Source of the DNA: Imperialibacter roseus
GTDB taxonomy: Bacteria; Bacteroidota; Bacteroidia; Cytophagales; Cyclobacteriaceae
NCBI RefSeq assembly: GCF_032999765.1
Contig: NZ_CP136051.1
Span: forward strand, 6,404,501-6,468,500
Direction of reading: 5' to 3'
DNA: 64,000 nucleotides
Position 1 is the first letter of the stretch; each line of letters opens with the position of its first letter. A program made the translations under genes and the position numbers. The notes beneath the pieces were generated by a model. That model searched no databases, had not been told where the DNA came from, and saw nothing but the letters and a program-made list of their open reading frames with translations. Below are positions 16,882 through 26,294 of this stretch, piece after piece.

Positions 16882-18012
16882 ATGTCGTCCAAACCGTCTG
16901 ATAGTATCACTACACAAAAGCTAGGCAAAGGAGCTTTTAAGCTGTTTAGTGTGTCAAAAAAGGAGAGAAACTATCTTTATTTTTTGCTAGCCATTACGTT
17001 TGTCTGCGGCATGGTGTATCCCTATCAGGAGGTGGCTATGTGGGTTGCTTTTGCTTTGGCTGGCTATTCAGCTATTGCTAACGATAGTATTCAAACCATT
17101 GGCACTTTTATTTCTTCAAATTCCCATAGGAAGTGGTATCATCTGTGGCTTTTCATGGGACTGATTTTCCTTGTTACCGTTACTTATAGCTGGATTACCT
17201 ATGGGGGCGACGTATCCTATCAGCGGTTGAACACAAAAGGCCTTGAGGTAGCACCTACATCCTTTAGCTTTCTTCAGGTTGCCGCTCCGGTAATCCTGCT
17301 GGTTCTTACAAGGCTTCGCATGCCAGTGTCTACTTCGATTCTGCTATTGAGCGCCTTTTCAACTAAAGCCAGCTCCATCGGAGGTATATTGTCTAAAAGC
17401 CTTGTTGGTTATGCCCTGGCTTTCGTCATTGCTATTATTGTATGGACGCTAACGGCACAGCTATTTGATAAATATGCCAAGAAAAAGCCAGCTCACTGGT
17501 GGGCACCGCTACAATGGCTTACCAGCGGAGCGCTGTGGTCCGTCTGGATCATGCAGGATGCTGCAAACATTGCGGTTGTCTTGCCAAGGGCGTTGAACAC
17601 GGTAGAGTTTGTTGCATTTGCGTCATTTATATTTCTTGGGCTAGGCGTGTTGTTTTACCTCAAAGGGGACAAAATACAGTCGATCGTGGAAGAAAAGGCT
17701 GACATTACTGATGTGAGAGCCGCCACTATAGTCGATCTGGTTTATGCGTGCTTGCTCTACTACCTGAAGGTTGTCAATACGATTCCAATAAGTACGACAT
17801 GGGTATTCATCGGACTTTTAGGGGGTCGTGAGTTGGCGATCAACTACATGAAGAAAAGCAAGTCAAGCCGCAGAAAGGGAATAAGAAAGAGCTTGAAGCT
17901 AATAGGTAAAGATGCCCTTTATGCGGGTATTGGCCTGGTGATTTCGATCCTCCTCGCTTTGTCAATCAACGACGACATGAGGAAGGAGTTTTTTGACCTG
18001 ATTGGCTGGTAA
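16882..18012 (+). CDS. PiT-like (PHO4 family, diverged) inorganic phosphate permease
   Basis: A 376-residue inner-membrane protein with about ten hydrophobic segments. Two halves each hold traces of the PiT signature: AIANDSIQTIGTFI (about residues 67-80, versus GANDVANAxGT) with MPVSTS further on, and IMQDAANIAV (about 224-233) with PISTTWVFIGLLGG later. The second signature has lost the usual N in NDxAN, so this is a remote member and ion choice (phosphate, sulfate) is not proven. The upstream Pho-box-like repeat and phosphate neighbours favour phosphate. It ends 2 bases before the convergent M20 gene. Confidence 0.7.
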   Translation: MSSKPSDSITTQKLGKGAFKLFSVSKKERNYLYFLLAITFVCGMVYPYQEVAMWVAFALAGYSAIANDSIQTIGTFISSNSHRKWYHLWLFMGLIFLVTVTYSWITYGGDVSYQRLNTKGLEVAPTSFSFLQVAAPVILLVLTRLRMPVSTSILLLSAFSTKASSIGGILSKSLVGYALAFVIAIIVWTLTAQLFDKYAKKKPAHWWAPLQWLTSGALWSVWIMQDAANIAVVLPRALNTVEFVAFASFIFLGLGVLFYLKGDKIQSIVEEKADITDVRAATIVDLVYACLLYYLKVVNTIPISTTWVFIGLLGGRELAINYMKKSKSSRRKGIRKSLKLIGKDALYAGIGLVISILLALSINDDMRKEFFDLIGW

Positions 18013-18014
18013 CT

Positions 18015-19205
18015 TTAAACAGCCAGCTCTTTCAAAGCCAGCCAGGTCATAAGCCCCACACCAAGCTCTAGAGCACTTTCATCTATATCGAACGTGGGCG
18101 TGTGGACGCCGGAAGTGATGCCCTCAGCTTCATTTCTGGTGCCAAGCCGATAGAAACATGAATCGACGTGGTGGGAGTAGAAGGCAAAATCTTCTGCAGC
18201 CATCCAGATATCCAGGTCCACAACTTTGTCTTTTCCCAAAAATTCTTCGGCCCATGATTTAGAGCGGTTGGTTAGGTGCTCATCATTCGCAAGAAACGGG
18301 TAACCTTTCATGATATTAAAGTCGCAGGTGGCACCCATTGACTCGGCAATTCCTTCGGCCATCTTTTTCATCTTCGCATGGGCTTCCATTCTCCATTCCT
18401 CGTTGAGCGTTCTGAACGTGCCCTTTAGTTTGACCTCAGATGGAATAACATTGGTAGCCCCTTTGCCCTCAATATCGCCAAAAGAAAGTACCGAGGGTAT
18501 CTTTGGGCTGGCCATTCTACTGACCACTTGCTGCAATGCTGTGATTATGTAAGCTGTTACTACAATAGGGTCTACCAAAGTTTCAGGCATGGCTGCATGA
18601 CCCCCTTGTCCTGTCACTGTCACATATATTTCGTCAGCGCTGGCCATGTACATGCCAGGGCGAAAGCCTACCGTGCCCGCAGGCAACAAGGGCATCACAT
18701 GCTGACCGAAAAGACTTTTTGGAGAAGGGTTGGTAAGCACGCCCTCCTTGATCATTAAGCTGGCGCCACCCGGTAGTTTCTCTTCTCCCGGCTGAAAAAT
18801 CAGCTTAACGGTTCCCTCAAATTCACCTTTCAGCTCACAGAGGATTTTGGCAACGCCGAGGAGCGAGGAGGTATGCACATCGTGGCCGCAGGCATGCATA
18901 ACACCCTCGTTTGTCGACTTATAGGACGCAGCGCTCTGTTCCAGGATCGGCAAAGCGTCAATGTCGGCCCTCAATGCAACAACTTTTTTGTCTGGATTAT
19001 TTCCTTTGATGATGGCCACAGTGCCAGTAGTAGCCATTTCGTCGAGCCGGTCGATAGGAAGCTTTCGAAGGAATTCTCTGATGTAGCCTGCTGTGTTGTA
19101 CTCCTCAAAAGACAGTTCAGGATTGGCATGCAGGTGTCTTCGTGCGCCAATAACCTCTTTCGAAAGCTGACCACTGAGCGTTTTGATTCTGTCTTTTAGA
19201 TCCAT
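18015..19205 (-). CDS. M20-family amidohydrolase (hippurate/N-acyl-amino-acid hydrolase type)
   Basis: Di-metal hydrolase that removes acyl groups from N-acyl amino acids or related amides. The 396-residue product has the metal-binding HACGHDVHTSSLLG (about residues 100-113), the FQPGEE segment with the catalytic Glu, and AAEDFAFYS near the C-terminus, with a dimerisation domain between. No signal peptide is seen, so it acts in the cytoplasm. Its stop is 2 bases from the PiT-like gene end, and its start abuts the SPOR-lipoprotein stop, so it shares that transcript. The exact substrate is unknown. Confidence 0.92.
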   Translation of the reverse strand: MDLKDRIKTLSGQLSKEVIGARRHLHANPELSFEEYNTAGYIREFLRKLPIDRLDEMATTGTVAIIKGNNPDKKVVALRADIDALPILEQSAASYKSTNEGVMHACGHDVHTSSLLGVAKILCELKGEFEGTVKLIFQPGEEKLPGGASLMIKEGVLTNPSPKSLFGQHVMPLLPAGTVGFRPGMYMASADEIYVTVTGQGGHAAMPETLVDPIVVTAYIITALQQVVSRMASPKIPSVLSFGDIEGKGATNVIPSEVKLKGTFRTLNEEWRMEAHAKMKKMAEGIAESMGATCDFNIMKGYPFLANDEHLTNRSKSWAEEFLGKDKVVDLDIWMAAEDFAFYSHHVDSCFYRLGTRNEAEGITSGVHTPTFDIDESALELGVGLMTWLALKELAV

Positions 19206-19715
19206 TTATTCTACGGGTATTTTTTCAGGAAGGAGGAGTGCGTTGGGGAATACCTCCCGAACCTGCGCATATACCTGATTGGCCTCTAACCTGGAATAAA
19301 ACTTCCCTATTTTTACCTTAAAGTTGGGCTGGACGTAAACAACCTGGGAGGGAATGTCCAGTCCGATTGAATGAAGCTGTGCCCTTGCATTATTAGCCTG
19401 GTCTCTGTTTGGGCCTGAATACACCTGAACCGTAAAGCCGTCAATTACTCTCTTCTGGAGGTTTTTTTCGGCTATAAACATAACGACACTGTCGAGTTCT
19501 TGGGTGATGTCGTATTGTGTCTTCAGTGGTTCTGAAGAAGGCGTCAATTTGCTTGTTTCTACAGGTTTAAGTGCGCTTTCGTCAGTGGTTATGACCGGGT
19601 GTAAAATAGACAAGTCTTCAGAATAAGAGTCAGTGGTGCCAGAAGAAGGAACCACCTTTTTTGAACACCCATACAGGATAAAAACTCCAAGTGCTAAAGA
19701 AACGACTCTATTCAT
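19206..19715 (-). CDS. SPOR-domain lipoprotein
   Basis: A 169-residue lipoprotein with signal peptide and lipobox ILYGC (Cys at residue 17), a Ser/Thr-rich linker and a C-terminal SPOR domain (about residues 90-165: VIDGFTVQVYSGPNRDQANNARAQL, ending in VKIGKFYSRLEANQVYAQV). SPOR domains bind denuded peptidoglycan glycans, often at the septum. It lies 6 bases after secA and directly before the M20 gene. A role in envelope maintenance is likely; a specific partner is not visible. Confidence 0.9.
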   Translation of the reverse strand: MNRVVSLALGVFILYGCSKKVVPSSGTTDSYSEDLSILHPVITTDESALKPVETSKLTPSSEPLKTQYDITQELDSVVMFIAEKNLQKRVIDGFTVQVYSGPNRDQANNARAQLHSIGLDIPSQVVYVQPNFKVKIGKFYSRLEANQVYAQVREVFPNALLLPEKIPVE

Positions 19716-19721
19716 AGCTGG

Positions 19722-22700
19722 TTAGTCTTCAATATTGATCACAACGCATTTGTTATTATTCACATCCTGTTCCACTGTTTTGTATTTCACCCCTTCTTTC
19801 AAAGTTCCATCAGTGTACTGCACAGTCACCCGATCGTTTCTTCCAGCCACTTTTTGCGACTTCATTGGTTCTGGTCGGGTAACGGCAGGCCTAGAGCCAA
19901 CTGGTTGTCCTTCTTTTCCTTCCAGCAAAGAACGTGATTCTTCCTTACTTTCTTTGTAGTCACTTTTTGTGCGGGTTTGACGAGCTTCTCTTACCTGACT
20001 TGGATCCTGGCTTGGTATATCGGCTTTAATAAGGAATGACATAGTTTCCTCATTTACCTTGGCAAGGAATACTTTGAACAATTCGAAGGCTTCAAATTTG
20101 TAGATCAAAAGTGGGTCTTTTTGCTCGTATACCGCATTTTGAACAGATTGCTTCAAATCGTCCATCTCACGAAGGTGTTCCTTCCAGGTTTGGTCGATCA
20201 GCGCCAGGGTGATCATTTTCTCCATGGCGGCCACCATCTCCTTACCTTCGGTATCCACCGCCTTCTTTAAGTTCACCACAATGCCGAGTTGCTTCTTCCC
20301 GTCCGTAAATGGCACGAGAATATCCACCACTGTGGCTCCTTTGTTGTCAAGGGTATGCTTAAGAACCGGAAGCGCTTTTTCTCTGATAGTGTTTTTTCGG
20401 GCTGTATAGTGTGCCAACACTTCGTCGTAAAGTCTTGCAGCAAGTGCATCGCTTTTGATACCGGCAAACTCGTCCTGACTGATACGCATATCGAGGCCAA
20501 AGGTGCTAAGAACATTCAGTCTAAAGCCATCATAGTCTTGAGAGGCAGTGGCTGATATGGCCAGATCCTCAGACGTATCGTACATCATGTTGAGGATGTC
20601 AAGCTGTAGTCTTTCACCGAACAAGGCATTCTTCCTTCTTGTATAGATGACCTCTCTCTGCGAGTTCATTACGTCATCGTACTCCAGGAGGCGCTTACGC
20701 ATGGCAAAGTTGTTCTCTTCTACCTTCTTCTGCGCTCTTTCAATCGACTTGGTAATCATCGAATGCTGGATTACTTCACCTTCTTCCAATCCCATTCTGT
20801 CCATCCACTTGGCAATTCTGTCTGAGCCGAACAAACGCATCAGGTTGTCTTCAAGAGACACAAAAAACTGCGAGGACCCAGGGTCACCTTGTCGGCCTGA
20901 TCGGCCTCTCAACTGCCTGTCTACCCTTCTTGATTCGTGTCTTTCCGTTCCTACAATAGCTAAACCTCCAGCCTTTTTCGACTCTTCGGTCAGTTTTATG
21001 TCCGTACCACGTCCCGCCATGTTGGTGGCAATCGTCACGGTAGAAGGATGGCCTGCTTCAGCCACAATTTCTGCTTCCCGTTGGTGTTGCTTGGCATTCA
21101 GTACGTTGTGTTTAATCTTGCGGATATTAAGCATGCGGCTTAGCACCTCCGAAATTTCAACAGAAGTAGTACCCACCAGCACGGGTCTGCCTGCCTCAGT
21201 CAGCGCAACAATTTCATCGATAACAGCATTGAATTTCTCACGCATGGTCTTGTAGACCTTGTCTTCCATGTCTTTCCGGACGATCGGCCTGTTGGTCGGA
21301 ATAACGACCACGTCAAGCTTGTAAATCTCCCAAAGCTCACCAGCTTCGGTTTCGGCAGTACCAGTCATACCTGCCAGCTTGTGGTACATTCTGAAGTAGT
21401 TCTGTAGCGTGATGGTCGCATAAGTCTGCGTGGCATCTTCCACCGTCACATTTTCCTTGGCTTCGATTGCCTGGTGAAGACCGTCTGAATAGCGACGACC
21501 TTCCATCATGCGGCCGGTTTGCTCATCCACAATCTTTACTTTCCCATCAATCACCACATACTCAGTGTCTTTTTCGAAGAGCGTGTAGGCTTTTAGCAAC
21601 TGGTTGACGGTGTGGATGCGCTGCGCTTTAATTTGGTAGTCTTTGATAACCGACTCTTTCTTCTTTAGAATATCGATTTCAGCAAGAGAGGTGTCACCCT
21701 CAAGCTTGGCAATTTCCATCCCAATGTCAGGCATAATGAAAAAATTGGGATCTTCACCATCGCCGGTAATCATATCGACGCCTTTTTCAGTCAGCTCGAT
21801 AGAGTTATTTTTTTCCTCAATGGTAAAAAGCAAAGGCTCATCCGCCTCCGGCATCATCCTTTGATTATCAGCCAGGTAGATATTCTCCGTTTTTTGAAGA
21901 ACATTTCTTATGCCTGTTTCACTGAGGTATTTGATCAAAGGCTTGTATTTGGGAAGCCCTCTGTGAGCCCTGAACAGTGACAAGCCGCCATCTGTCTCGT
22001 TGCCCTCAGCAATTTGTTTTTTGGCGTCATTCAAAAACTGTGCACATAGCTTGCGTTGAGATTCAACCAGCTTAAATATTCTAGGCTTCAGTTCGTAAAA
22101 CTCATGCTCATCTCCCTTAGGTATAGGACCGGAAATGATAAGTGGTGTTCTTGCTTCATCCACAAGAACAGAGTCAACCTCATCCACCATGGCGTAGTGG
22201 TGTTCCCGCTGAACCAATTCCTCCGGGCTTCTGGCCATGTTGTCCCGCAGGTAGTCAAAGCCAAATTCGTTGTTGGTGCCGTAGGTAATGTCGGCGAGAT
22301 AAGCGTTTCTCCTTTCCTGTGAGTTGGGTTGGTGCCGGTCAACACAGTCAACCGTCAGCCCATGAAACTGGAACAAGGGAGCGTTCCACTCTGAGTCACG
22401 CTTGGCCAGGTAGTCGTTTACTGTAACAATATGTACGCCTTTGCCTGCAAGGGCGTTCAGGTAGGCAGGCAAAGTAGCCACAAGGGTCTTTCCCTCACCG
22501 GTCGTCATTTCGGCAATTTTACCTGAGTGCAGTACAACACCACCAATGAGCTGCACATCGTAGTGCACCATGTTCCACTCTACCTCAGTGCCTGCAGCGA
22601 GCCATTTGTTGGACCACTCGGCAGTGTCTCCAGCGATTTTTATGTGGGGCTTGGTAGCCGCCATCTGCTTATCCATGAGAGTGGCCTTCACCACCAGCTT

Positions 22701-23090
22701 CTTGTTCTCAGCAAGTCGCCTGGAGGTTTCCTTCACTACGGCAAAAGCTTCCGGCAGCAGTTTAAGCAGCGAATCTTCAATTTTCTTATTCTTGTCTTTT
22801 TCGAGTTGATCTATTCTTTTGAATACGTCATCTTTCTGGTCAATATCCAAATCCGGTTCGTCGATTATCCTCTGATGCAAATCGTCAATTTCCTTCTGGA
22901 TAGTGGCATTCCCCTCTTTGATGAACGCTTTGAACTGACTGGTTTTGTCTCTCAACTCATCGTCAGAAATACTCTTAAGTTTCTCAAATTCTTTTTTGAT
23001 TTGCTCAACAAGCGGAAGGACTTCCTTAATATCTCGCTCTGATTTTGTTCCAAAAAGTTTGGCTACCCCTTTGGTGAATATATTCAACAT
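19722..23090 (-). CDS. secA: Preprotein translocase ATPase subunit SecA
   Basis: Drives protein export through SecYEG. At 1122 residues it is longer than Escherichia SecA (901), as usual in Bacteroidota, with insertions between motor segments. Visible motifs are the Walker A region MTTGEGKTLVATL (about residue 190), DEVDSVLVDEARTPLIISG (DEAD-type Walker B and the following motif), and NMAGRGTDIKL in the second motor domain. The C-terminal tail lacks the cysteine-rich zinc-binding SecB-docking motif and ends VVINIED. It heads the minus-strand unit secA-SPOR-M20. Confidence 0.98.
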   Translation of the reverse strand: MLNIFTKGVAKLFGTKSERDIKEVLPLVEQIKKEFEKLKSISDDELRDKTSQFKAFIKEGNATIQKEIDDLHQRIIDEPDLDIDQKDDVFKRIDQLEKDKNKKIEDSLLKLLPEAFAVVKETSRRLAENKKLVVKATLMDKQMAATKPHIKIAGDTAEWSNKWLAAGTEVEWNMVHYDVQLIGGVVLHSGKIAEMTTGEGKTLVATLPAYLNALAGKGVHIVTVNDYLAKRDSEWNAPLFQFHGLTVDCVDRHQPNSQERRNAYLADITYGTNNEFGFDYLRDNMARSPEELVQREHHYAMVDEVDSVLVDEARTPLIISGPIPKGDEHEFYELKPRIFKLVESQRKLCAQFLNDAKKQIAEGNETDGGLSLFRAHRGLPKYKPLIKYLSETGIRNVLQKTENIYLADNQRMMPEADEPLLFTIEEKNNSIELTEKGVDMITGDGEDPNFFIMPDIGMEIAKLEGDTSLAEIDILKKKESVIKDYQIKAQRIHTVNQLLKAYTLFEKDTEYVVIDGKVKIVDEQTGRMMEGRRYSDGLHQAIEAKENVTVEDATQTYATITLQNYFRMYHKLAGMTGTAETEAGELWEIYKLDVVVIPTNRPIVRKDMEDKVYKTMREKFNAVIDEIVALTEAGRPVLVGTTSVEISEVLSRMLNIRKIKHNVLNAKQHQREAEIVAEAGHPSTVTIATNMAGRGTDIKLTEESKKAGGLAIVGTERHESRRVDRQLRGRSGRQGDPGSSQFFVSLEDNLMRLFGSDRIAKWMDRMGLEEGEVIQHSMITKSIERAQKKVEENNFAMRKRLLEYDDVMNSQREVIYTRRKNALFGERLQLDILNMMYDTSEDLAISATASQDYDGFRLNVLSTFGLDMRISQDEFAGIKSDALAARLYDEVLAHYTARKNTIREKALPVLKHTLDNKGATVVDILVPFTDGKKQLGIVVNLKKAVDTEGKEMVAAMEKMITLALIDQTWKEHLREMDDLKQSVQNAVYEQKDPLLIYKFEAFELFKVFLAKVNEETMSFLIKADIPSQDPSQVREARQTRTKSDYKESKEESRSLLEGKEGQPVGSRPAVTRPEPMKSQKVAGRNDRVTVQYTDGTLKEGVKYKTVEQDVNNNKCVVINIED

Positions 23091-23167
23091 TTCGTCGTTT
23101 TTTAAAACCTTAAAATTAACCGCTTTTTCCTAATCGATACTAATTGCCAAGGTGTTTCTTGACAGAT

Positions 23168-23935
23168 TTACACATCAATGAGGCCTGAGTAAACGGGTGT
23201 GGCCGGGCCCTTCAGGAAAATATCACTAAAGCCACCCTCCTTAACCGCAAAACTGACCTCGAGGGTTCCGCCCAGGGTGTGAACTATTACCGGGCTTTTA
23301 TATCCTTTGAGTGATGCGGCGAGCGAACAAGCTGTGACGCCCGTGCCGCACGACAGCGTTTCGCCTTCTACCCCTCTTTCATAAGTCCTCACAAAGATTG
23401 CATTGCCATCCTCTAACTCTACGAAGTTAACATTGGTACCCTTGGGGGCATAGGCCTCGCTAAAGCGAATAGCTTTTCCTTCCGGCACAACAGGGAAGTT
23501 TTTAACATCTTCAAGGAAGGCAATATGGTGTGGGGATCCCGTATTGATGAAAACGCCGTCAGTAAGTTCTTCAACGCTGTCCACATCATAAAGCTGCACA
23601 GAAACAATGTCTTCTTTGATGGTCGCTTCATGAGGCCCGTCGGTAGACATAAAAGTAGTTCTGTTGGTGGCCATGCCAAGAGACTTCGCAAAGTGCACTG
23701 CGCACCTGCTACCGTTCCCGCACATGCTCTGCGAGCCGTCGGAATTGTAGTAGACCATTTCAAAGTCGTACTCGGGATGATTGCGTATCAGAATGAGTCC
23801 GTCTGCGCCGATGCCAAACCTGCGATGGCAAAGGGTTTCTATAACGGTCAGGTCATCAGGAAATTGGAGCTCCCTGTCATCGATGAGAATGAAGTCGTTA
23901 CCTGTGCCCTGATATTTGTGAAAACGAATTTCCAT
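23168..23935 (-). CDS. dapF: Diaminopimelate epimerase
   Basis: Interconverts LL- and meso-diaminopimelate for lysine and peptidoglycan synthesis. The 255-residue product has both active-site cysteines in their motifs: SMCGNGSRCAV (about residue 71) and SCGTGVTACS (about residue 195), together with the N-terminal KYQGTGNDFILID. It lies between the rplS terminator and secA, separated from each by short gaps; I see no strong promoter box for it. Confidence 0.97.
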   Translation of the reverse strand: MEIRFHKYQGTGNDFILIDDRELQFPDDLTVIETLCHRRFGIGADGLILIRNHPEYDFEMVYYNSDGSQSMCGNGSRCAVHFAKSLGMATNRTTFMSTDGPHEATIKEDIVSVQLYDVDSVEELTDGVFINTGSPHHIAFLEDVKNFPVVPEGKAIRFSEAYAPKGTNVNFVELEDGNAIFVRTYERGVEGETLSCGTGVTACSLAASLKGYKSPVIVHTLGGTLEVSFAVKEGGFSDIFLKGPATPVYSGLIDV

Positions 23936-23963
23936 AGCATAAAACTAATAGCAAGTAAACGAA

Positions 23964-23989
23964 AAAAGCCAACCCGAGAGTTGGCTTTT
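23964..23989 (-). terminator. Rho-independent terminator after rplS
   Basis: Ten-base arms AAAAGCCAAC and GTTGGCTTTT with a 6-base loop. On the minus strand the stem runs into T6, 21 bases after the rplS stop and before dapF. Confidence 0.85.
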
Positions 23990-24009
23990 CAGCTATTTTA
24001 TTTAATCCC

Positions 24010-24366
24010 TTAGGACATTTTTTCTTTGATCCTTGCGGCTTTTCCTTTTCTACCACGAAGGTAGTAAAGACGGGCTCTGCGAACTGACCCCTGACGAACC
24101 AATTCAACTTTCTCAACGCTTGGAGACATAATCGGGAAAATTCTTTCCACGCCGATACCTGAAGATACTTTTCTTACAGTAAAGGTTTCCCCATTCGTGC
24201 TGATATTCTTACGTTGGATAACGGTACCCTGAAACTGCTGGATACGCTCTTTGTTACCTTCCGTGATCTTCACGTGTACATTTATAGTATCACCTGCCTT
24301 AAATGCGGGCAGTGAATTTCTCTTCTCCTGGTACTCTGCTTCAACTAGTTTTATCAACTCGCTCAT
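24010..24366 (-). CDS. rplS: 50S ribosomal protein L19
   Basis: The 118-residue product has the L19 hallmarks: [51 protein letters not shown] and [20 protein letters not shown]. It contacts 16S rRNA at the subunit interface. In many bacteria rplS is the last gene of the rpsP-rimM-trmD-rplS operon; here a LacI-type regulator gene separates it from trmD, and it has its own strong promoter and terminator. Confidence 0.98.
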   Translation of the reverse strand: MSELIKLVEAEYQEKRNSLPAFKAGDTINVHVKITEGNKERIQQFQGTVIQRKNISTNGETFTVRKVSSGIGVERIFPIMSPSVEKVELVRQGSVRRARLYYLRGRKGKAARIKEKMS

Positions 24367-24402
24367 GACTGTCTATTTAAGCCGTATTCTGAAACGGACT
24401 GC

Positions 24403-24432
24403 AAATATACGACTATGTTTTTAAAGACAAAT
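24403..24432 (-). promoter_or_regulatory. Strong Bacteroidota-type promoter for rplS
   Basis: On the minus strand TTTG (24432-24429), an 18-base spacer and TATATTTG (24410-24403) form a complete -33/-7 pair, 37 bases upstream of the start codon. Confidence 0.7.
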
Positions 24433-24464
24433 AATACAATCAAATAAAAATCTTCTTTTGGCAG

Positions 24465-25532
24465 TTATTGTGCGGCAAGTGCTGGCTTATAGCTGTCAAT
24501 ATTCTCCTTGGTGATAATTTCGAGGGGCAGAAGGGCCTCTTTGGGTGGTGTGGTCTTAAACACCAGGTGATTGATAAGGTGGCTGATAGACAAGGCAGCT
24601 TGCTTGCTTGGGTTTTGATTAATCAGGAAGTTGATATACCCCTCTTTCAGAAATTGAAGGTTCTTTTCCAGTAAATCATAGCCAACAATTCTACAGCCAT
24701 TTTTGCCGGTCGCTTTCATAAATTCCACCACCTGATAGGCTTTGGAGGTGCTTATGTAAACCCCGTGCAACTGGGGGTCGCTAAAGAGTTTCCTGAGATC
24801 CGTTTCGAAGGAGGTGTTCTCCGGGGCCTCAAGGTTGATAGTGTTTACCTCCACATTCAATCCCGACATCGAAGCTACATATTCTCTGAAGCCTTTTTCC
24901 TTGTCCAAAAGGTGGGCAGAATTTGGCAAATCCTCGTGAATATGTAGGATCGCCAGTTTTTTGCCAGTGGCCAGTCCGGGCGAAATCAGTTCAGCGGCCA
25001 GCCGCCCGCTTTGATACAGATCTTGCCCGATGAATGACAAGGGGTGTGGATGCTCAATATGAGTGTTGAACAATATGTAAGGCACCCCATTTTCATGAAA
25101 TTTTTGGAAAAAGGGCAGCGCTTCCTTATAGAACAGTGGCGCAACTACCGCTCCGTCAGGGTTTGAAGCAATGGCCTTTTCAAACGCTTGATTGTAAGAT
25201 TCTTTATTGTGGAGGTCGTAAAAGTAGTAGTCAATAACAAGCCCTTGCTGCTGCCATTCCTGCTCGCTTTGTTGCAGTCCTTCATGCGATTGCACCCAGA
25301 AAGCGTCAAGCTTGGGGTCGGGTAGCACGGCGGCGACCCTAAACGTCCTGTTGAGACCAAGGCTTCTGGCGATGAGGTTGGGCTTGTAGTCAATTTGGTC
25401 AAGGATAGCATGAACTTTCTCAAGTGCCTTATCGGATACTTTGCCTCGCTTATGCAACACCCTGTCCACAGTGCCCACTGACACTCCGGCAAGGCGGGCG
25501 ATATCTTTGATCCGTATATTTTTGTTTTCCAT
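24465..25532 (-). CDS. LacI-family transcriptional regulator
   Basis: The N-terminal helix-turn-helix and hinge RIKDIARLAGVSVGTVDRVLHKRG (residues 6-29) and IDYKPNLIARSL define the LacI family. The remaining 290 residues form a periplasmic-binding-protein-like effector domain (VAAVLPDPKLDAFW, SFIGQDLYQSGRLAAELI, HGVYISTSKAYQVVEF, RIVGYDLL). It probably senses a sugar or sugar phosphate, but no sugar-use genes are near, so the target is unknown. It stands between trmD and rplS, where no gene is usual. Confidence 0.93.
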   Translation of the reverse strand: MENKNIRIKDIARLAGVSVGTVDRVLHKRGKVSDKALEKVHAILDQIDYKPNLIARSLGLNRTFRVAAVLPDPKLDAFWVQSHEGLQQSEQEWQQQGLVIDYYFYDLHNKESYNQAFEKAIASNPDGAVVAPLFYKEALPFFQKFHENGVPYILFNTHIEHPHPLSFIGQDLYQSGRLAAELISPGLATGKKLAILHIHEDLPNSAHLLDKEKGFREYVASMSGLNVEVNTINLEAPENTSFETDLRKLFSDPQLHGVYISTSKAYQVVEFMKATGKNGCRIVGYDLLEKNLQFLKEGYINFLINQNPSKQAALSISHLINHLVFKTTPPKEALLPLEIITKENIDSYKPALAAQ

Positions 25533-25613
25533 AAAAAATCGAGACCTCTAAATAATCAAAAAAATAAAAGATTGTCTGTATTAATATGGGATAATGTGTT
25601 TGCGGGCGAATGT

Positions 25614-26288
25614 CTACAGTAGATTTGGTCTTCGCTCTTTCGTTCGCTGCACCGACTGCTCGTGCCTCCAGTCGTCGATAAGTGCGTCGTTTCCTGACAG
25701 CAATACATCCGGCACTTTCATGCCTTTGTAGTCGGCTGGTCTGCTGTAAACCGGCGGTGCAATCAGGTCATCCTGAAAGGAGTCGGTAAGTGCGGAGGTT
25801 TCGTCGTTTAGCACGCCCGGAATAAGCCTGATCACTGCGTCGCACACAATGGCGGCAGCAAGTTCTCCGCCCGACAGCACAAAATCGCCAACGCTGATTT
25901 CTCTTGTTATCAGGTGCTGACGCACTCTTTCGTCAACTCCTTTATAATGCCCGCAGAGCAAAATCATGTTCCCTTTCATAGCCAGGCCGTTGGCCAACCT
26001 TTGGGTAAGCAGCTCCCCATCAGGACTCATATATATAATGTCGTCGTAGGTTCGTTCGGATTTGAGGGCCTGGATGCAGCGGTCGATGGGCTCTATTTGC
26101 AGCACCATGCCAGCTCCGCCGCCGTAAGCGTAGTCGTCAACAGTTTTATGTTTGTTGACAGCGTAATCTCTCAGGTTGTGCACTTTAACTTCCGTGAGGC
26201 CCTTGTCGATGGCTCTTTTGAGAATGCTGTGTTCAAAAGGGCTTTTGAGCAGCTCAGGTACACATGAAATAATGTCGAATCTTACCAT
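25614..26288 (-). CDS. trmD: tRNA (guanine-N1)-methyltransferase TrmD
   Basis: Methylates G37 of tRNAs with S-adenosylmethionine, guarding the reading frame. The 224-residue product has the SPOUT knot signatures [13 protein letters not shown] (about residue 109) and [16 protein letters not shown], plus [15 protein letters not shown]. It starts 6 bases downstream of the rimM stop, as in the usual operon. Confidence 0.98.
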   Translation of the reverse strand: MVRFDIISCVPELLKSPFEHSILKRAIDKGLTEVKVHNLRDYAVNKHKTVDDYAYGGGAGMVLQIEPIDRCIQALKSERTYDDIIYMSPDGELLTQRLANGLAMKGNMILLCGHYKGVDERVRQHLITREISVGDFVLSGGELAAAIVCDAVIRLIPGVLNDETSALTDSFQDDLIAPPVYSRPADYKGMKVPDVLLSGNDALIDDWRHEQSVQRTKERRPNLL

Positions 26289-26294
26289 GGCTGC

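Noticed and set aside
20647-21255. 202-codon open frame opposite secA
   Set aside because: Lies wholly inside a conserved gene on the other strand, Ser/Leu-rich with no recognisable domain.
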